A stretch of 64,000 nt of DNA from Candidatus Gastranaerophilales bacterium (GTDB taxonomy: Bacteria > Cyanobacteriota > Vampirovibrionia > Gastranaerophilales > Gastranaerophilaceae): positions 19,687-83,686 of the forward strand of contig CALUXV010000003.1 in the NCBI GenBank assembly GCA_944324835.1, read 5' to 3'. Every line of letters starts with the position of its first letter. Position 1 is the stretch's first letter. The notes under the pieces are model-generated. The model searched no databases. It had not been told where the DNA came from and saw nothing but the letters and a program-made list of their open reading frames with translations. The position numbers and the translations under genes were made by a program. Positions 8,764 to 18,832 of this stretch are shown piece after piece.

Positions 8764-11700
8764 TTAATCAACAGAGAATATATCCCTGATATCATCCATA
8801 GTTAAAGACTTAGTAATATTTCTGTCAACAGAAATTACGCTGTCAACAAGGTCACGTTTTCTGGTCTTAAGTTTTTGAATTTTTTCTTCAACAGTATTTT
8901 TAGTAATAATTCTATATACAAAAACTTTCTTAGTCTGTCCGATACGATAAGCCCTATCGGTTGCCTGATCTTCAACGGCAGGGTTCCACCATGGGTCATA
9001 GTGGATAACATAGTCTGCACCTGTCAAGTTCAAACCTGTACCGCCTGCTTTCAAACTGATTAAGAATACTTTAACACTTGGATTGTTATTAAAGTTTTCT
9101 ACTGCTTTTTGTCTGTCTTTTGTCTTACCTGTCAAGTATTCATATTCAATACCGACTCTATCCATCCATCCTTTTATAATATCAAGCATATCTACAAACT
9201 GGCTGAATAAAAGAACTCTATGCCCTTCATCAACAATTTGCTCAAGCATACCTTTTAAATACTCAAACTTACCTGACTGCATAACACCTTTAACATGTTC
9301 TTTGTCATAAAGTTTAGGGTGACAACAGATTTGACGTAATCTCAATAATGCAGAGAAGATAGACATTCTGCTCTTTTCAAGCCCGTTCATTTCAATACTC
9401 TTGAATAGTTCTTCCTTAGTACTATCAAGTACTTCAAGATAGAAATCACGTTGTTCAGGTGTCAATTCACAGTATGCCATGTTTTCAACTTTATCCGGCA
9501 AGTCTTTTGCAACATCACGTTTCATACGGCGCAATATAAACGGATAAATTTGAAGTTTCAAACGTTTTTCAACAGTCTTATCCTGTCTTTCCATAATTGG
9601 AGTTACATATCTGGTATTAAATTCTGCCATAGAGAACAGAAATCCGTTCATCAAAAAGTCAAATACAGACCACAATTCTTCCAATTTGTTTTCAATCGGT
9701 GTGCCTGATAAAGCAAGTCTATGTTTAGAATTAAGTGTTTTAACAGCTTGTGCTGTTTGAGATATTGCATTCTTAATATTTTGAGATTCATCAAGAATAA
9801 TATATCTAAAATTATATTTTCTGAATTTATCAACATCACGTCTTATTAAAGCATAACTTGTAATTACAATATCGTAATTAGGAATTTCATCAAAAAGCTT
9901 GCCTCTGTCAACTCCGGAAAGTTTCAAACAGCTTAAGCCAGGTGTAAATTTCTCAATTTCTGCCTCCCAGTTGAACACAACCGTTGTAGGAGCAATAACA
10001 AGTGTTGGCTCAGGGCCGTCAACTTCTTTGGCTTTTTGAAGAAGAGCCAGAGCCTGTAATGTTTTACCAAGCCCCATATCATCAGCAAGAATTCCGTTAA
10101 GCCCGTATTTATACATAAACCAGAGCCAGCTGAACCCCTTAACCTGATAATCACGAAAAGTCGCATTGATATCTTTAGGGAGTTCCGTATGCTCAGTTGT
10201 TGAGAAAGAAGAAATTTGATCCCAGAATTTTTTAAATTCATCACTCAAAACTAATTCAAAATCAAGGTTTTTAAGTTCCTGAATCAAACCTGCACGATAT
10301 GTTTTTACTCTAAACTTATTTTCATTGTTTCTATATGCATCAAATGAATTAAATGAACGCATCATTTGATAAATATTCTGTGCCGGATACTCAACAAAAC
10401 CTAAACTTCTTACCCTTGCATATTTTTCACCGCTTTGAATTGTATCATATATATCATCAAAGTTAATGATTTCTTCTCCTACCTGACCGTATAACTGAAT
10501 TTCAAATTCATCAGGAGTATCTTCACAGAAATCAATCTTTGCACACATTCTAAATGGATCTTCCAGAAGCTTGAAGAAATTCATATCATCTTTTTCTTCA
10601 AACTTCCAGCCGTCGCCAGCTTGTTGGATATAATAATTATAAAAGTCAATTGCAGTTTCTTTTTCTAATGCAAGATTATTTGTCTGCATCGGAACAAATT
10701 TACATGCCAGCAACATCTGATATGCAGCTTGCTCATGCTGATAGTTACGTTTTATCCAATATACATAATCCTCACCGTCTTTTTTTGTTGTAATCGTGAC
10801 ATAAGGAGATTTATCTTTGTTTTTGGAATAAGGAACACGAACCCCGTCATAATCGAATTCCAAAGACGCTTTTAACGATTGGTCATAATCAATCCCTAAA
10901 GATACAACATTCAAAGGCGGTCTTTCTTCAAGCATAAGTTTGCTTATTTGTTCAGAAACATCAACATCAATTACTGATTGAATTTGAGGAAGTTCTTCAT
11001 AAATAAACTTGCCGCCGTCTGAGTCTTTTAAATCTGTAAATGTTGATTTAATAATACTTTGCGGAAGTTCATTCATTGCTACATTTATCGGGAATATAAT
11101 ATTTTTGTATCTTCCCCATTTTAACTGACGTGAAAAATATTTAACTTCTTCAAACGGAATAACTTCATCACTGTTTGGACGGTGCCAGTATAGAGCAAGC
11201 ATAATGCTTCCTGTAGGTGAAGATGCAACTTCTAAAGATAATTTCCATTCTTCATCAACAAATTTGATGCGCTGTTTAGTCTTTTCATCTAAAACTTCAT
11301 CTGCCTGCGCTAAAAGCGGAAACATCGGCTGAAATTTTGTAATCGGAATATCATACCAGCCTGCTTTTTTATCCTGACGAGCAATTTTAAATATTAATTG
11401 AAATATTGCAATTTCTGCCTTTTGCGATTCATTTAATGCAAAATTTGGCTGCTCTTTCTGGATCTCAATTAACGCACGAAGTACGTTTTCTATTGAACGG
11501 ATAATCTTACCAGTTTTTCTGTCACGTATTAATAGTGAAAAGAAATTTTGTTTACGTTTAGGATTGAAATGAAAAATATAATTACCCTGCGGAATATCTA
11601 TCAAATCAGTATTTTCATCAGGGAAATCATGTTCTATCCCATATTTAGTTTCAAGCCAGTCTTCATAAGCATGTTCGTTTATTGCCTTTAAAGCAACGGC

Positions 11701-11964
11701 AACTGAATGCTTGCACCATTCTTCTTTTAATGGGCAATTACAACGTGCTTCAACCGTATTTTTTTTGAAAATCAAATCAGTTGTATATGCATCTTGATAG
11801 TTACCTTTTACTTTTGCCTTATAAAAATTTTTTACAGGTTCAGACTCTATCACCATATCTTTTTGGTAATACTCATAGCCTCTTCGCCAACTACCGGCAG
11901 ATGCAACATCTTTTATATACTTATAGTTAAATTCAAAAACTTTACTCATTGAATAGAGTTTCAC
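8764..11964 (-). CDS. SWIM zinc-finger SNF2-family DNA helicase/ATPase
   Basis: 1066 residues. A SWIM zinc finger sits at C75, C77, C84, H86 (CNCPLKEEWCKH). A long SNF2-associated middle region follows, then the helicase core: Walker A DDMGLGKT, a DESQ box in place of DEAH, SGTPIENKLEELWSVFDFL, and in the C-terminal lobe LLFSQFVDMLD and DRAYRIGQTKKVFVYR. Bacterial relatives (HepA/RapA-like, SWIM type) are thought to remodel DNA-protein or RNA polymerase complexes. The first codon is GTG at 11964, with AAAAGGA unusually close; an in-frame ATG at 11949 is an alternative. Single-gene unit by spacing. Confidence 0.92.
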   Translation of the reverse strand: MKLYSMSKVFEFNYKYIKDVASAGSWRRGYEYYQKDMVIESEPVKNFYKAKVKGNYQDAYTTDLIFKKNTVEARCNCPLKEEWCKHSVAVALKAINEHAYEDWLETKYGIEHDFPDENTDLIDIPQGNYIFHFNPKRKQNFFSLLIRDRKTGKIIRSIENVLRALIEIQKEQPNFALNESQKAEIAIFQLIFKIARQDKKAGWYDIPITKFQPMFPLLAQADEVLDEKTKQRIKFVDEEWKLSLEVASSPTGSIMLALYWHRPNSDEVIPFEEVKYFSRQLKWGRYKNIIFPINVAMNELPQSIIKSTFTDLKDSDGGKFIYEELPQIQSVIDVDVSEQISKLMLEERPPLNVVSLGIDYDQSLKASLEFDYDGVRVPYSKNKDKSPYVTITTKKDGEDYVYWIKRNYQHEQAAYQMLLACKFVPMQTNNLALEKETAIDFYNYYIQQAGDGWKFEEKDDMNFFKLLEDPFRMCAKIDFCEDTPDEFEIQLYGQVGEEIINFDDIYDTIQSGEKYARVRSLGFVEYPAQNIYQMMRSFNSFDAYRNNENKFRVKTYRAGLIQELKNLDFELVLSDEFKKFWDQISSFSTTEHTELPKDINATFRDYQVKGFSWLWFMYKYGLNGILADDMGLGKTLQALALLQKAKEVDGPEPTLVIAPTTVVFNWEAEIEKFTPGLSCLKLSGVDRGKLFDEIPNYDIVITSYALIRRDVDKFRKYNFRYIILDESQNIKNAISQTAQAVKTLNSKHRLALSGTPIENKLEELWSVFDFLMNGFLFSMAEFNTRYVTPIMERQDKTVEKRLKLQIYPFILRRMKRDVAKDLPDKVENMAYCELTPEQRDFYLEVLDSTKEELFKSIEMNGLEKSRMSIFSALLRLRQICCHPKLYDKEHVKGVMQSGKFEYLKGMLEQIVDEGHRVLLFSQFVDMLDIIKGWMDRVGIEYEYLTGKTKDRQKAVENFNNNPSVKVFLISLKAGGTGLNLTGADYVIHYDPWWNPAVEDQATDRAYRIGQTKKVFVYRIITKNTVEEKIQKLKTRKRDLVDSVISVDRNITKSLTMDDIRDIFSVD

Positions 11965-12309
11965 ATCCTTTTCGGGTTTTGATAAATTAAAAAATTACAC
12001 GAAAAAATTGATAAAAGATAACATTAAAATAAAGCTTCCAAATCTGTTATCATATCAATTATGCAATTTGTCAAAACTAGAATCTAAATCGCATAATTTT
12101 ATTGTACACAAAAACTAAAAAAAAACAAGCAGGGGGGGGAGGGATAAATGTATTAGGTTGGAATTAAGCTTACCCATTGGACGTAATAGAGAGTGGGGGT
12201 AAATGTATTGGGTTTACATTGAAACTATTCATTAAAAATGAAATCTTGGCAATAGCAGCCGCCGACAAAATTCATTTACAACATATCTCGTTCAGGTTAT
12301 CATGTTCAT
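11965..12309. other. Intergenic region with a G-run and imperfect direct repeat
   Basis: 345 bases with no gene. It contains a run of eight G near 12132-12139 and two similar segments, GGGATAAATGTATTAGGTT at 12141-12159 and GGGGGTAAATGTATTGGGTT at 12195-12214. The left half is AT-rich and should hold the promoters of the divergent helicase and cysteine-cluster genes; none stands out. Confidence 0.5.
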
Positions 12310-12855
12310 ATGTTAAAAAAATACGAAAAGTTTTTAAAAGAATTTGATAAAAAATTAAAAAAATATTTTTCACAACAAGCAGAATACATTTGCTGTAAAG
12401 AAGGCTGCGCCGGATGCTGCGAAGTTGGAGATTATCCGTTTTCACAATTAGAAATGATGTATTTAATGCAAGGATTTAGAACTTTACCTTCTGAAACTCA
12501 GGAAATAATAAGAAATAATATGGAACATTTAAAAAAAAGAAAAATCCCAAGTCATTTTTTTTATCAATGCCCGTTTCTAATTAATAAAAAATGCTCAGTT
12601 TATAAGTATAGGGGAATAACTTGTAGAACTTTTGGATTAGCATATCTTATCGATAAAAAGAATAAAAAAGTTAAACTTCCAGAATGCGCAAAAGAAGGTA
12701 TGAATTTTAGTAAAATTTATGATGGAAAAGAAATCAAAATCAATCCTATTAAAGAAAACCTTGATTTACCATCAGTTATAAGTTCTAAACTTGCGAAAAA
12801 TCATAAACTTGAATTTGGAGAAATACGTTCACTTATAAATTGGTTTCCAGATTAG
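12310..12855 (+). CDS. YkgJ-type cysteine cluster protein (zinc/iron-chelating domain)
   Basis: 181 residues. The conserved cysteines are CCKEGCAGCCEVGDYPFS near 28-45, a central CPFLINKKCSVYKYRGITC near 87-107 and a last cysteine near 125. This pattern is the CxxxCxxCC ... C...C...R..TCR cluster of the YkgJ family, which is predicted to bind zinc or an iron-sulfur centre. No enzymatic role is established. It stands alone between the helicase and nrdJ and has no signal peptide. Confidence 0.85.
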   Translation: MLKKYEKFLKEFDKKLKKYFSQQAEYICCKEGCAGCCEVGDYPFSQLEMMYLMQGFRTLPSETQEIIRNNMEHLKKRKIPSHFFYQCPFLINKKCSVYKYRGITCRTFGLAYLIDKKNKKVKLPECAKEGMNFSKIYDGKEIKINPIKENLDLPSVISSKLAKNHKLEFGEIRSLINWFPD

Positions 12856-12993
12856 CAGATATGTAGAATAAAGATTATTTAATCCTTTAATATTAAGTTT
12901 CGTTTCAATTTTTGTTAAAATAAATCTTTACATAACCCATGCCTTATTAATTTGATATAAAATTGAATAACAGGGAAATTATGGAGGGATATC

Positions 12994-14982
12994 GTGGTAG
13001 TAGAAGAAAAAAGTAAGGTATGTTTATCCGAAAACGCTATCAAAGTGTTAGAAAAACGTTATTTAAAGAGAGATAAAAATGGTAACTGTGTAGAAACTCC
13101 TGCTGATATGTTCAGACGTGTTGCTGATACAATCGCATCTGGCGATTTAAAATTCGGTAAATCTCAATCTGAAGTAAAAGAACTTGCAGACAGATTCTAT
13201 GATGCAATTACTCATAGATATTTTATGCCAAATTCACCGACATTAATGAATGCCGGCAGAGAATTAGGACAACTGGCAGCATGCTTCGTTTTGCCTGTTG
13301 AAGATTCATTAGAAGGTATTTTTGAAACAGTTAAAAATACCGCATTGATTCATAAATCAGGCGGAGGAACAGGGTTCTCTTTCTCAAGATTAAGACCGAA
13401 AAATGATGTTGTACGTTCTACAATGGGCGTTTCATCAGGACCTGTTTCATTTATGGAAGTGTTTAATGCAGCAACAGAAGCTGTTAAACAAGGCGGCACA
13501 AGACGTGGTGCCAATATGGGTATTTTAAGAGTTGACCACCCTGATATTTTAGAATTTATAGATTGCAAAGCTGATAATACAAAGTTGAACAACTTTAATA
13601 TTTCAGTTGCAATTACAGATAAATTTATGGATGCGTATCTAAAAGGTGAAGATTACGATTTAATCCACCCTAATACTAAGCAATCTGTCGGCAAGTTAAA
13701 TGCTAAAAAAGTATTTGATTTGATTATTGACGGAGCCTGGAGAAACGGTGAACCGGGTATTATCTTTATTGATACAATGAATTCTGATAACCCGACTCCT
13801 CTTATCGGTGAAATTGAATCAACTAACCCTTGCGGTGAAGTTCCGTTATTGGCATATGAAGCTTGTAACCTTGGTTCTATAAACTTAAACCAAATGGTAA
13901 AAGAAGATAATGGTAAAATGGTTGTAGATTGGGATTTACTGGCAAAAACAACAAGAACAGCTATCAGATTCCTTGATAACGTTATTGAAATCAATAATTA
14001 TCCGTTACCTAAAATTTCTGAAATGGTTCAAAACAACAGAAAGATTGGTTTAGGAGTTATGGGCTGGGCTGATATGCTTATGAAAATGGGTATATCTTAT
14101 GCATCAGAAGAAGGAACTAAACTTGCAGCACAAGTAATCGAATTTATTGATTATGAATCTAAATGCGAATCTGTTGAACTTTCTAAAGAACGAGGAAGAT
14201 TCCACAACTTCAAAGGCAGCATTTATGATCAAGACAATTATTTATATAATAAATTTAAAGGTAAGTCTGCAGGTATCATAACAGATGAACAATGGAAAGA
14301 ACTTGATGCACAAATCAAAGAACACGGTATCAGAAACGCAACTACAACTTGTATTGCACCAACCGGTACTATTTCAATGATTGCATCTGCTTCAGGCGGT
14401 ATTGAACCATTATTCGGTCTTGTATTCTCAAGATTAATTATGGACGGTACTGAAATGCTGGAAGTTAATGATATATTCAAAGATTATATGATTAAGCACG
14501 GACTTTATTCAGAAGATTTGATGAAGAAAATTGCAGTTGACGGTTCTGTTGCTCATATCGACGGAATCCCTGAAGATGTTAAGAAAATATTTGTTACAGC
14601 ACATGACGTTTCACCGTACTGGCATGTAAAAATGCAGGCTGCATTCCAGTTACATACAGATAATGCTGTATCAAAAACAGTAAACTTCGTAGAGTCAGCA
14701 ACTCGTGAAGATATTGAAGAAGCTTATGTTCTTGCGTACAAAAACCATTTAAAAGGTATAACAGTATATAGAAACAACTCAAGATTCTTCCAACCAATGA
14801 ATATCGATAAAAAGATAGAAGAAAAGAAAGAAGAAACAAAGGTTGAAGAAACAGCAGCTGAAGAAGAATATAATCCGACCGGAGAAGTCAAGGTTGTTAC
14901 CTGTCCTGAATGCGGTAACAAAGTAGAAATGGCGGAAGGATGCTTTATCTGCTTAAATTGCGGTTATTCAGGCTGTTCGTAA
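12994..14982 (+). CDS. nrdJ: Adenosylcobalamin-dependent ribonucleotide reductase (class II)
   Basis: 662 residues from a GTG start with GGAGG 6 bases upstream. It reduces ribonucleotides to deoxyribonucleotides using a B12-generated thiyl radical, so it works with or without oxygen. Visible signatures: the glycine-rich HKSGGGTGFSFSRLRP (about 115-131), the active-site NPCGE near 277, the ACNLGSINL segment, and ATTTCIAPTGTISMIA near 450. A C-terminal zinc ribbon has CPECGNKVEMAEGCFICLNC and ends GCS, supplying cysteines for re-reduction. No NrdR box or cobalamin riboswitch was found in the 138 bases upstream. An intrinsic terminator follows. Confidence 0.96.
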   Translation: MVVEEKSKVCLSENAIKVLEKRYLKRDKNGNCVETPADMFRRVADTIASGDLKFGKSQSEVKELADRFYDAITHRYFMPNSPTLMNAGRELGQLAACFVLPVEDSLEGIFETVKNTALIHKSGGGTGFSFSRLRPKNDVVRSTMGVSSGPVSFMEVFNAATEAVKQGGTRRGANMGILRVDHPDILEFIDCKADNTKLNNFNISVAITDKFMDAYLKGEDYDLIHPNTKQSVGKLNAKKVFDLIIDGAWRNGEPGIIFIDTMNSDNPTPLIGEIESTNPCGEVPLLAYEACNLGSINLNQMVKEDNGKMVVDWDLLAKTTRTAIRFLDNVIEINNYPLPKISEMVQNNRKIGLGVMGWADMLMKMGISYASEEGTKLAAQVIEFIDYESKCESVELSKERGRFHNFKGSIYDQDNYLYNKFKGKSAGIITDEQWKELDAQIKEHGIRNATTTCIAPTGTISMIASASGGIEPLFGLVFSRLIMDGTEMLEVNDIFKDYMIKHGLYSEDLMKKIAVDGSVAHIDGIPEDVKKIFVTAHDVSPYWHVKMQAAFQLHTDNAVSKTVNFVESATREDIEEAYVLAYKNHLKGITVYRNNSRFFQPMNIDKKIEEKKEETKVEETAAEEEYNPTGEVKVVTCPECGNKVEMAEGCFICLNCGYSGCS

Positions 14983-15000
14983 GAATATAAAGAGAGGTAA

Positions 15001-15031
15001 AAAAAGGATGGCTAAAAAGTCATCCTTTTTT
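15001..15031. terminator. Bidirectional intrinsic terminator between nrdJ and the EF-hand gene
   Basis: An AAAAAGGATG / CATCCTTTTT stem with an AAAGT-containing loop, T-rich on both strands. It separates two convergent genes. Confidence 0.85.
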
Positions 15032-15034
15032 ATA

Positions 15035-17281
15035 TTATTTTTTCTTTTTCATTAAATCATTTCCATTTTCGTCAATAATTGATACTCCTGGCTTTGGAAT
15101 AAACTCTTTTGTTTCATTATCCCAAAGATAATGTAAATATTCTGTTTCATTATAATACCAGCCGTAGTCACTTCCGTTTGTATTTCTAAGACCTAATTCT
15201 TTAGCTCTTTTTTCTACAAATTGTTTATCTAAATCTGAAAGTTTTTCAAGTTTATCCAAATTATCATTATCTTTATTGTTTAGATTTATTTTTTGTAATT
15301 CATCAAGAACAGGTTTCCCTATCTGAGAATTAAATCTTATTACATATACTTTGGCAGTATTATAAGAACAATCTCCACCATTCAATTTAAATTTAAGTTT
15401 CCCTTTATTATCATATTCTGCTGTTAAGTTTTCCGGCAACTGCGTATCCTCTACAAGTTCAAGAGTATTTATAATTTCATCTCTAAATCTGGTTTCTGTA
15501 ACAAATTTATCTTTTGTTTTTAAGATTAATTTTTCTCCTAACTTATAGGAACCGTCCTCTTGCTTATCTACTGCATACAACGAAACATTATTATCTTTAT
15601 CTTTTATTTCTACAATTTGTCGATTTTCTTTTCCATCAACAGTTTTTTCTATAACTTTTGCATTTACTTCTTTTTCTAAATCTTGAATATTTACAAATCG
15701 CTTATTAAATATCGGTAAACGTTTCTTTTGAACAGCTATTTCTTTGTCTGTCGGAATAATTTCAGACGAAGTAATAATTTCTTCTGTAGTATCTTCTTGA
15801 ATTTCTCCAATGTATCGGTCAATATCACCTTGCCCAAGAGTTGTCATACTATTTTTCTTTAAGTCATTTAAAAGATTTTGTAATTCTCCTTTTTGAAGTT
15901 TTCCATCAGCTCCGGCATACTTTTTGAAAACTTGTCCGATATTTGCCAAATCTTTCACATCAATATCTATCTCACCGGCAAATTTTCTGGCGCCGGTTCT
16001 ATTTTCAACAGATTGAGCTTCATTTTGAACAGCATTAAGATAAGATATCAATTCCTGCAAGGAAATACTATCATTTAAAATACGTTTAAAATCTGTATTA
16101 TCTCTATTTCTGGCAGTATTATCAGAACTTATAGTTCTTAGAAGTATTTCTCCTGTTGTTTCAACAGTTCCTGATTGTTTATCCAGTGTAAGAGTTGAAC
16201 CATCTGCGTTATTCATAAGCATTGATGCAAATGTTTGAGATTGAGAAACAGCAGCTTCATCATTACCATGGTTTATTACTCCGGTTTCTGCGTCATAAGT
16301 TGACTGTTCGTTAACTTTATCACCATGGTTATGGTACCTATGAACATTATCATCCGGTTCTTTTTTAGCAAGCGCTTGATGTAATGTTTCTTTTGTTGCA
16401 TCACATTCAAATCTTAAAATATCTTCCGGATTACCAATTTCACCCCTCATTTTGTAGATTTGACCATCAAATTTAATACCTTCTTGGGTTGCTTCACACC
16501 CTTGAGGCAGCGGCATGATTTCTCCGTTAACTAATATACCGGTAAAGTTTTTATCCTGTGTAATATACTGAAAAAAACCACTCTTTATACTCTCTTGTGT
16601 AAGAGATTTTGATTTTAGAACAGGCTTTGTTACATTTTCGACAATGCCTTGAACTGTTTTATCTTCGGTTAGCAGACCTTTTTGGGATTTATCTACAGAA
16701 TCATCAATCACATACTTGTCACTTTCCTCTCCGGTATAAATATTTGTTTGAGATTCTAAGATTTCATCCTTTTGTACAATTCGATAAGTATTATCAATAT
16801 GATAAGTTGTTAGTCCATCATCTTTTGTAGTTTCGGTATTTTCTGTATAGTGAACCGTAACTTTAGAGTTACCATCATTATCCTCGCTGCCATACTGGAT
16901 TTCACCTACAGAATTTGTACTATTTAATACACTGTCAAACGTATCCATAAAAAATTTGCTGGCTTTATATCCATTATCTGCAAAAATCTGTTGAGTTTCA
17001 GAAGCATTTTTACCTTTTCTGATATCGCGTCTTGATATTGTTCCGTTTTCATTTCTATCAAGAGCTTCAAAAGCAGCTCTAGCCTGAATTTGTTCAGATT
17101 CATCAAGGATATTAGCATCTCCGTTTAATCCTGCAAATCTCGTAAAAATATCCAGTGCTTTTTGTTTATATTTTTCTTGTTTTTTACTACTTAATTTTTC
17201 AAGATTAGAGTTAAGATGTTGTTCAAATTCCTGTCTTGTAATACCTTTTTTACTTACATTATTCTGATAATTGAAACCCAT
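15035..17281 (-). CDS. Large EF-hand protein of unknown function
   Basis: 748 residues, no signal peptide or membrane segment. A canonical EF-hand loop lies at 75-86 (DRNENGTISRRD) and a second, degenerate one near 440-458 (KYAGADGKLQKGELQNLL). Between and after them are polar, beta-rich segments with YHIDNTYRIVQKDEIL and a stretch around 250-290 that reads GEIMPLPQGCEATQEGIKF. The N-terminus KKGITRQEFEQHLN resembles the AGISKEEFLDSC start of the neighbouring transglycosylase. It follows that gene by 15 bases. EF-hand proteins of this type recur in Gastranaerophilales, but their role is not known to me; calcium binding is inferred. Confidence 0.85.
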   Translation of the reverse strand: MGFNYQNNVSKKGITRQEFEQHLNSNLEKLSSKKQEKYKQKALDIFTRFAGLNGDANILDESEQIQARAAFEALDRNENGTISRRDIRKGKNASETQQIFADNGYKASKFFMDTFDSVLNSTNSVGEIQYGSEDNDGNSKVTVHYTENTETTKDDGLTTYHIDNTYRIVQKDEILESQTNIYTGEESDKYVIDDSVDKSQKGLLTEDKTVQGIVENVTKPVLKSKSLTQESIKSGFFQYITQDKNFTGILVNGEIMPLPQGCEATQEGIKFDGQIYKMRGEIGNPEDILRFECDATKETLHQALAKKEPDDNVHRYHNHGDKVNEQSTYDAETGVINHGNDEAAVSQSQTFASMLMNNADGSTLTLDKQSGTVETTGEILLRTISSDNTARNRDNTDFKRILNDSISLQELISYLNAVQNEAQSVENRTGARKFAGEIDIDVKDLANIGQVFKKYAGADGKLQKGELQNLLNDLKKNSMTTLGQGDIDRYIGEIQEDTTEEIITSSEIIPTDKEIAVQKKRLPIFNKRFVNIQDLEKEVNAKVIEKTVDGKENRQIVEIKDKDNNVSLYAVDKQEDGSYKLGEKLILKTKDKFVTETRFRDEIINTLELVEDTQLPENLTAEYDNKGKLKFKLNGGDCSYNTAKVYVIRFNSQIGKPVLDELQKINLNNKDNDNLDKLEKLSDLDKQFVEKRAKELGLRNTNGSDYGWYYNETEYLHYLWDNETKEFIPKPGVSIIDENGNDLMKKKK

Positions 17282-17296
17282 ATATACTTTAACTCC

Positions 17297-18832
17297 TTAT
17301 TTCATATATTTATAAACTCTTTGAGCAAGATCTTCTTTAGAAATTTTGCCATCTCTGTTAACATCAAGTCCGGCATTAGCATTATAGTATTTGTCACCTT
17401 TTGCTGCCAGAATTTCTCGTTTTGCGAATGCAGGTAAAAATACCAGCGTATACATTGTACCGGCATTAAGTTTATCACCTGATTTGAAACCTGCAGATTT
17501 TTTACAATTTGACAGATATTTTTCAACATATGTTAATTGTTGTTCAGCACTCATTTGTTTTAATGCGGCAGTCGATGTACCTAATGATTTTGCTGTTGAC
17601 GGCATAAATTGAATTAAACCGGTTGCTCCGCTGCTTTTGTTAACAGCAGCAGATTTTAATCCGCTCTCCGACATCATTAGTCCGAGAAGAACATTTGCAT
17701 CACAACCTAAACGTTTAGATACTTCGGTTGCCTTATTATAAAATCCATCAGAAAGCCAAGGTGCTTTCTTTTGCCATTTTTCTTTCAATGTTTTTGAATC
17801 ATAACTAAATGTTTCCATATCAGAATCAAAATACTCTGACATTACTGGCTCTGATTGTATTTTTTGTACTGTATATTCCTGTATTGCCGTCAAATTATTA
17901 ATTTGGCTTTGATAATTTTCAATATCCTGCTTAGCACTGTTTTCTTCTGTTTCAATGTTTTGTTCCAGTAATTCTATTTTACTTTTTAGGGAATTATCAT
18001 TTGATTTGATTTTATCAAGTATTTTGTCAAGATTAATACTTTGTATCTCTGAATTTATTTCAAACTGCGTTTCAATTGTATTGTTGTATGAAGAATTAAA
18101 TCGGTTAAGCGTTTTGTTTAATTTTTTCAATTCTTTATTTTTACTTTTTACTTCGTCACGATTAGTTTCATCTTCGCCGCTTGCTTTAATTTCGCTTTCC
18201 AGACAAATAATATTGTGAGTTATATTTTCAATATTTTCTGAATCTTCTTGAACTTGTATTTCAAGTGTTTTTGATTTTTTCTCAAGTTTTTCTATCTTTT
18301 CTCTGGATTCAAGATATTTTTCTTTTAATTTTTGGTTAGTGTTATTGTTTTTTAGGACTAAATCATCAATTCGCCCTTGTATTTGTTTTATTATTCTGTC
18401 TGAAGAATCTTGCCTTAGTTTTATTAATCCTTCCAATGTCGTAATTTGAAAGGTTATGCTTGAAAGAAAAGTATTCGCATCCATACCTTCATCCATTGCT
18501 TTTTGATACGCTTTTTCAGGGAATTCGTTGCTGTATTCTTCCATTTTTTTAGAAATGTTGTTGTATAACCCATTCATATCATCTTCTGACAGAATATTAC
18601 TTCCGTTTTCTCCATCTGTTTTATTAATGTTTTTTAGATTATTAAACTCATTTTCATCAATTTTGTTGTCTTTATTGATATCAAGTTCATCAAATATTGC
18701 AGCAGGAGTTATTGAACCATCATATATTGATGCCGGCTCTTTCCTGTCGTTCTTTGTATTTGCGCAGCTGTCAAGAAATTCTTCTTTTGAAATTCCTGCA
18801 CGAAGTATATTTTTTAAGCTCTCTATATCCAT
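17297..18832 (-). CDS. EF-hand lytic transglycosylase without signal peptide
   Basis: 511 residues. An EF-hand loop at 51-62 (DINKDNKIDENE) is followed by a long coiled coil (about 100-330). An SLT-type lysozyme domain spans about 365-480, with the catalytic glutamate in GLMMSESGL and the GATGLIQFMPSTAKSLG motif. A second EF-hand, DVNRDGKISKED, lies just before the C-terminus. Enzymes of this fold cleave peptidoglycan glycan strands to 1,6-anhydro products. No Sec signal is present, although the substrate is periplasmic. The gene lies downstream of the flagellar rod operon on the same strand, beyond its terminator, so export by the flagellar apparatus, as for FlgJ, is a reasonable hypothesis. 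Confidence 0.9.
   Translation of the reverse strand: MDIESLKNILRAGISKEEFLDSCANTKNDRKEPASIYDGSITPAAIFDELDINKDNKIDENEFNNLKNINKTDGENGSNILSEDDMNGLYNNISKKMEEYSNEFPEKAYQKAMDEGMDANTFLSSITFQITTLEGLIKLRQDSSDRIIKQIQGRIDDLVLKNNNTNQKLKEKYLESREKIEKLEKKSKTLEIQVQEDSENIENITHNIICLESEIKASGEDETNRDEVKSKNKELKKLNKTLNRFNSSYNNTIETQFEINSEIQSINLDKILDKIKSNDNSLKSKIELLEQNIETEENSAKQDIENYQSQINNLTAIQEYTVQKIQSEPVMSEYFDSDMETFSYDSKTLKEKWQKKAPWLSDGFYNKATEVSKRLGCDANVLLGLMMSESGLKSAAVNKSSGATGLIQFMPSTAKSLGTSTAALKQMSAEQQLTYVEKYLSNCKKSAGFKSGDKLNAGTMYTLVFLPAFAKREILAAKGDKYYNANAGLDVNRDGKISKEDLAQRVYKYMK

Noticed and set aside
9933..10244. 103-codon minus-strand frame within the SNF2 helicase
   Set aside because: Out-of-frame shadow of the helicase core on the same strand.
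12856..12993. Cobalamin riboswitch or NrdR box upstream of nrdJ
   Set aside because: The 138-base gap is too short for a cobalamin riboswitch and no paired NrdR boxes were seen.
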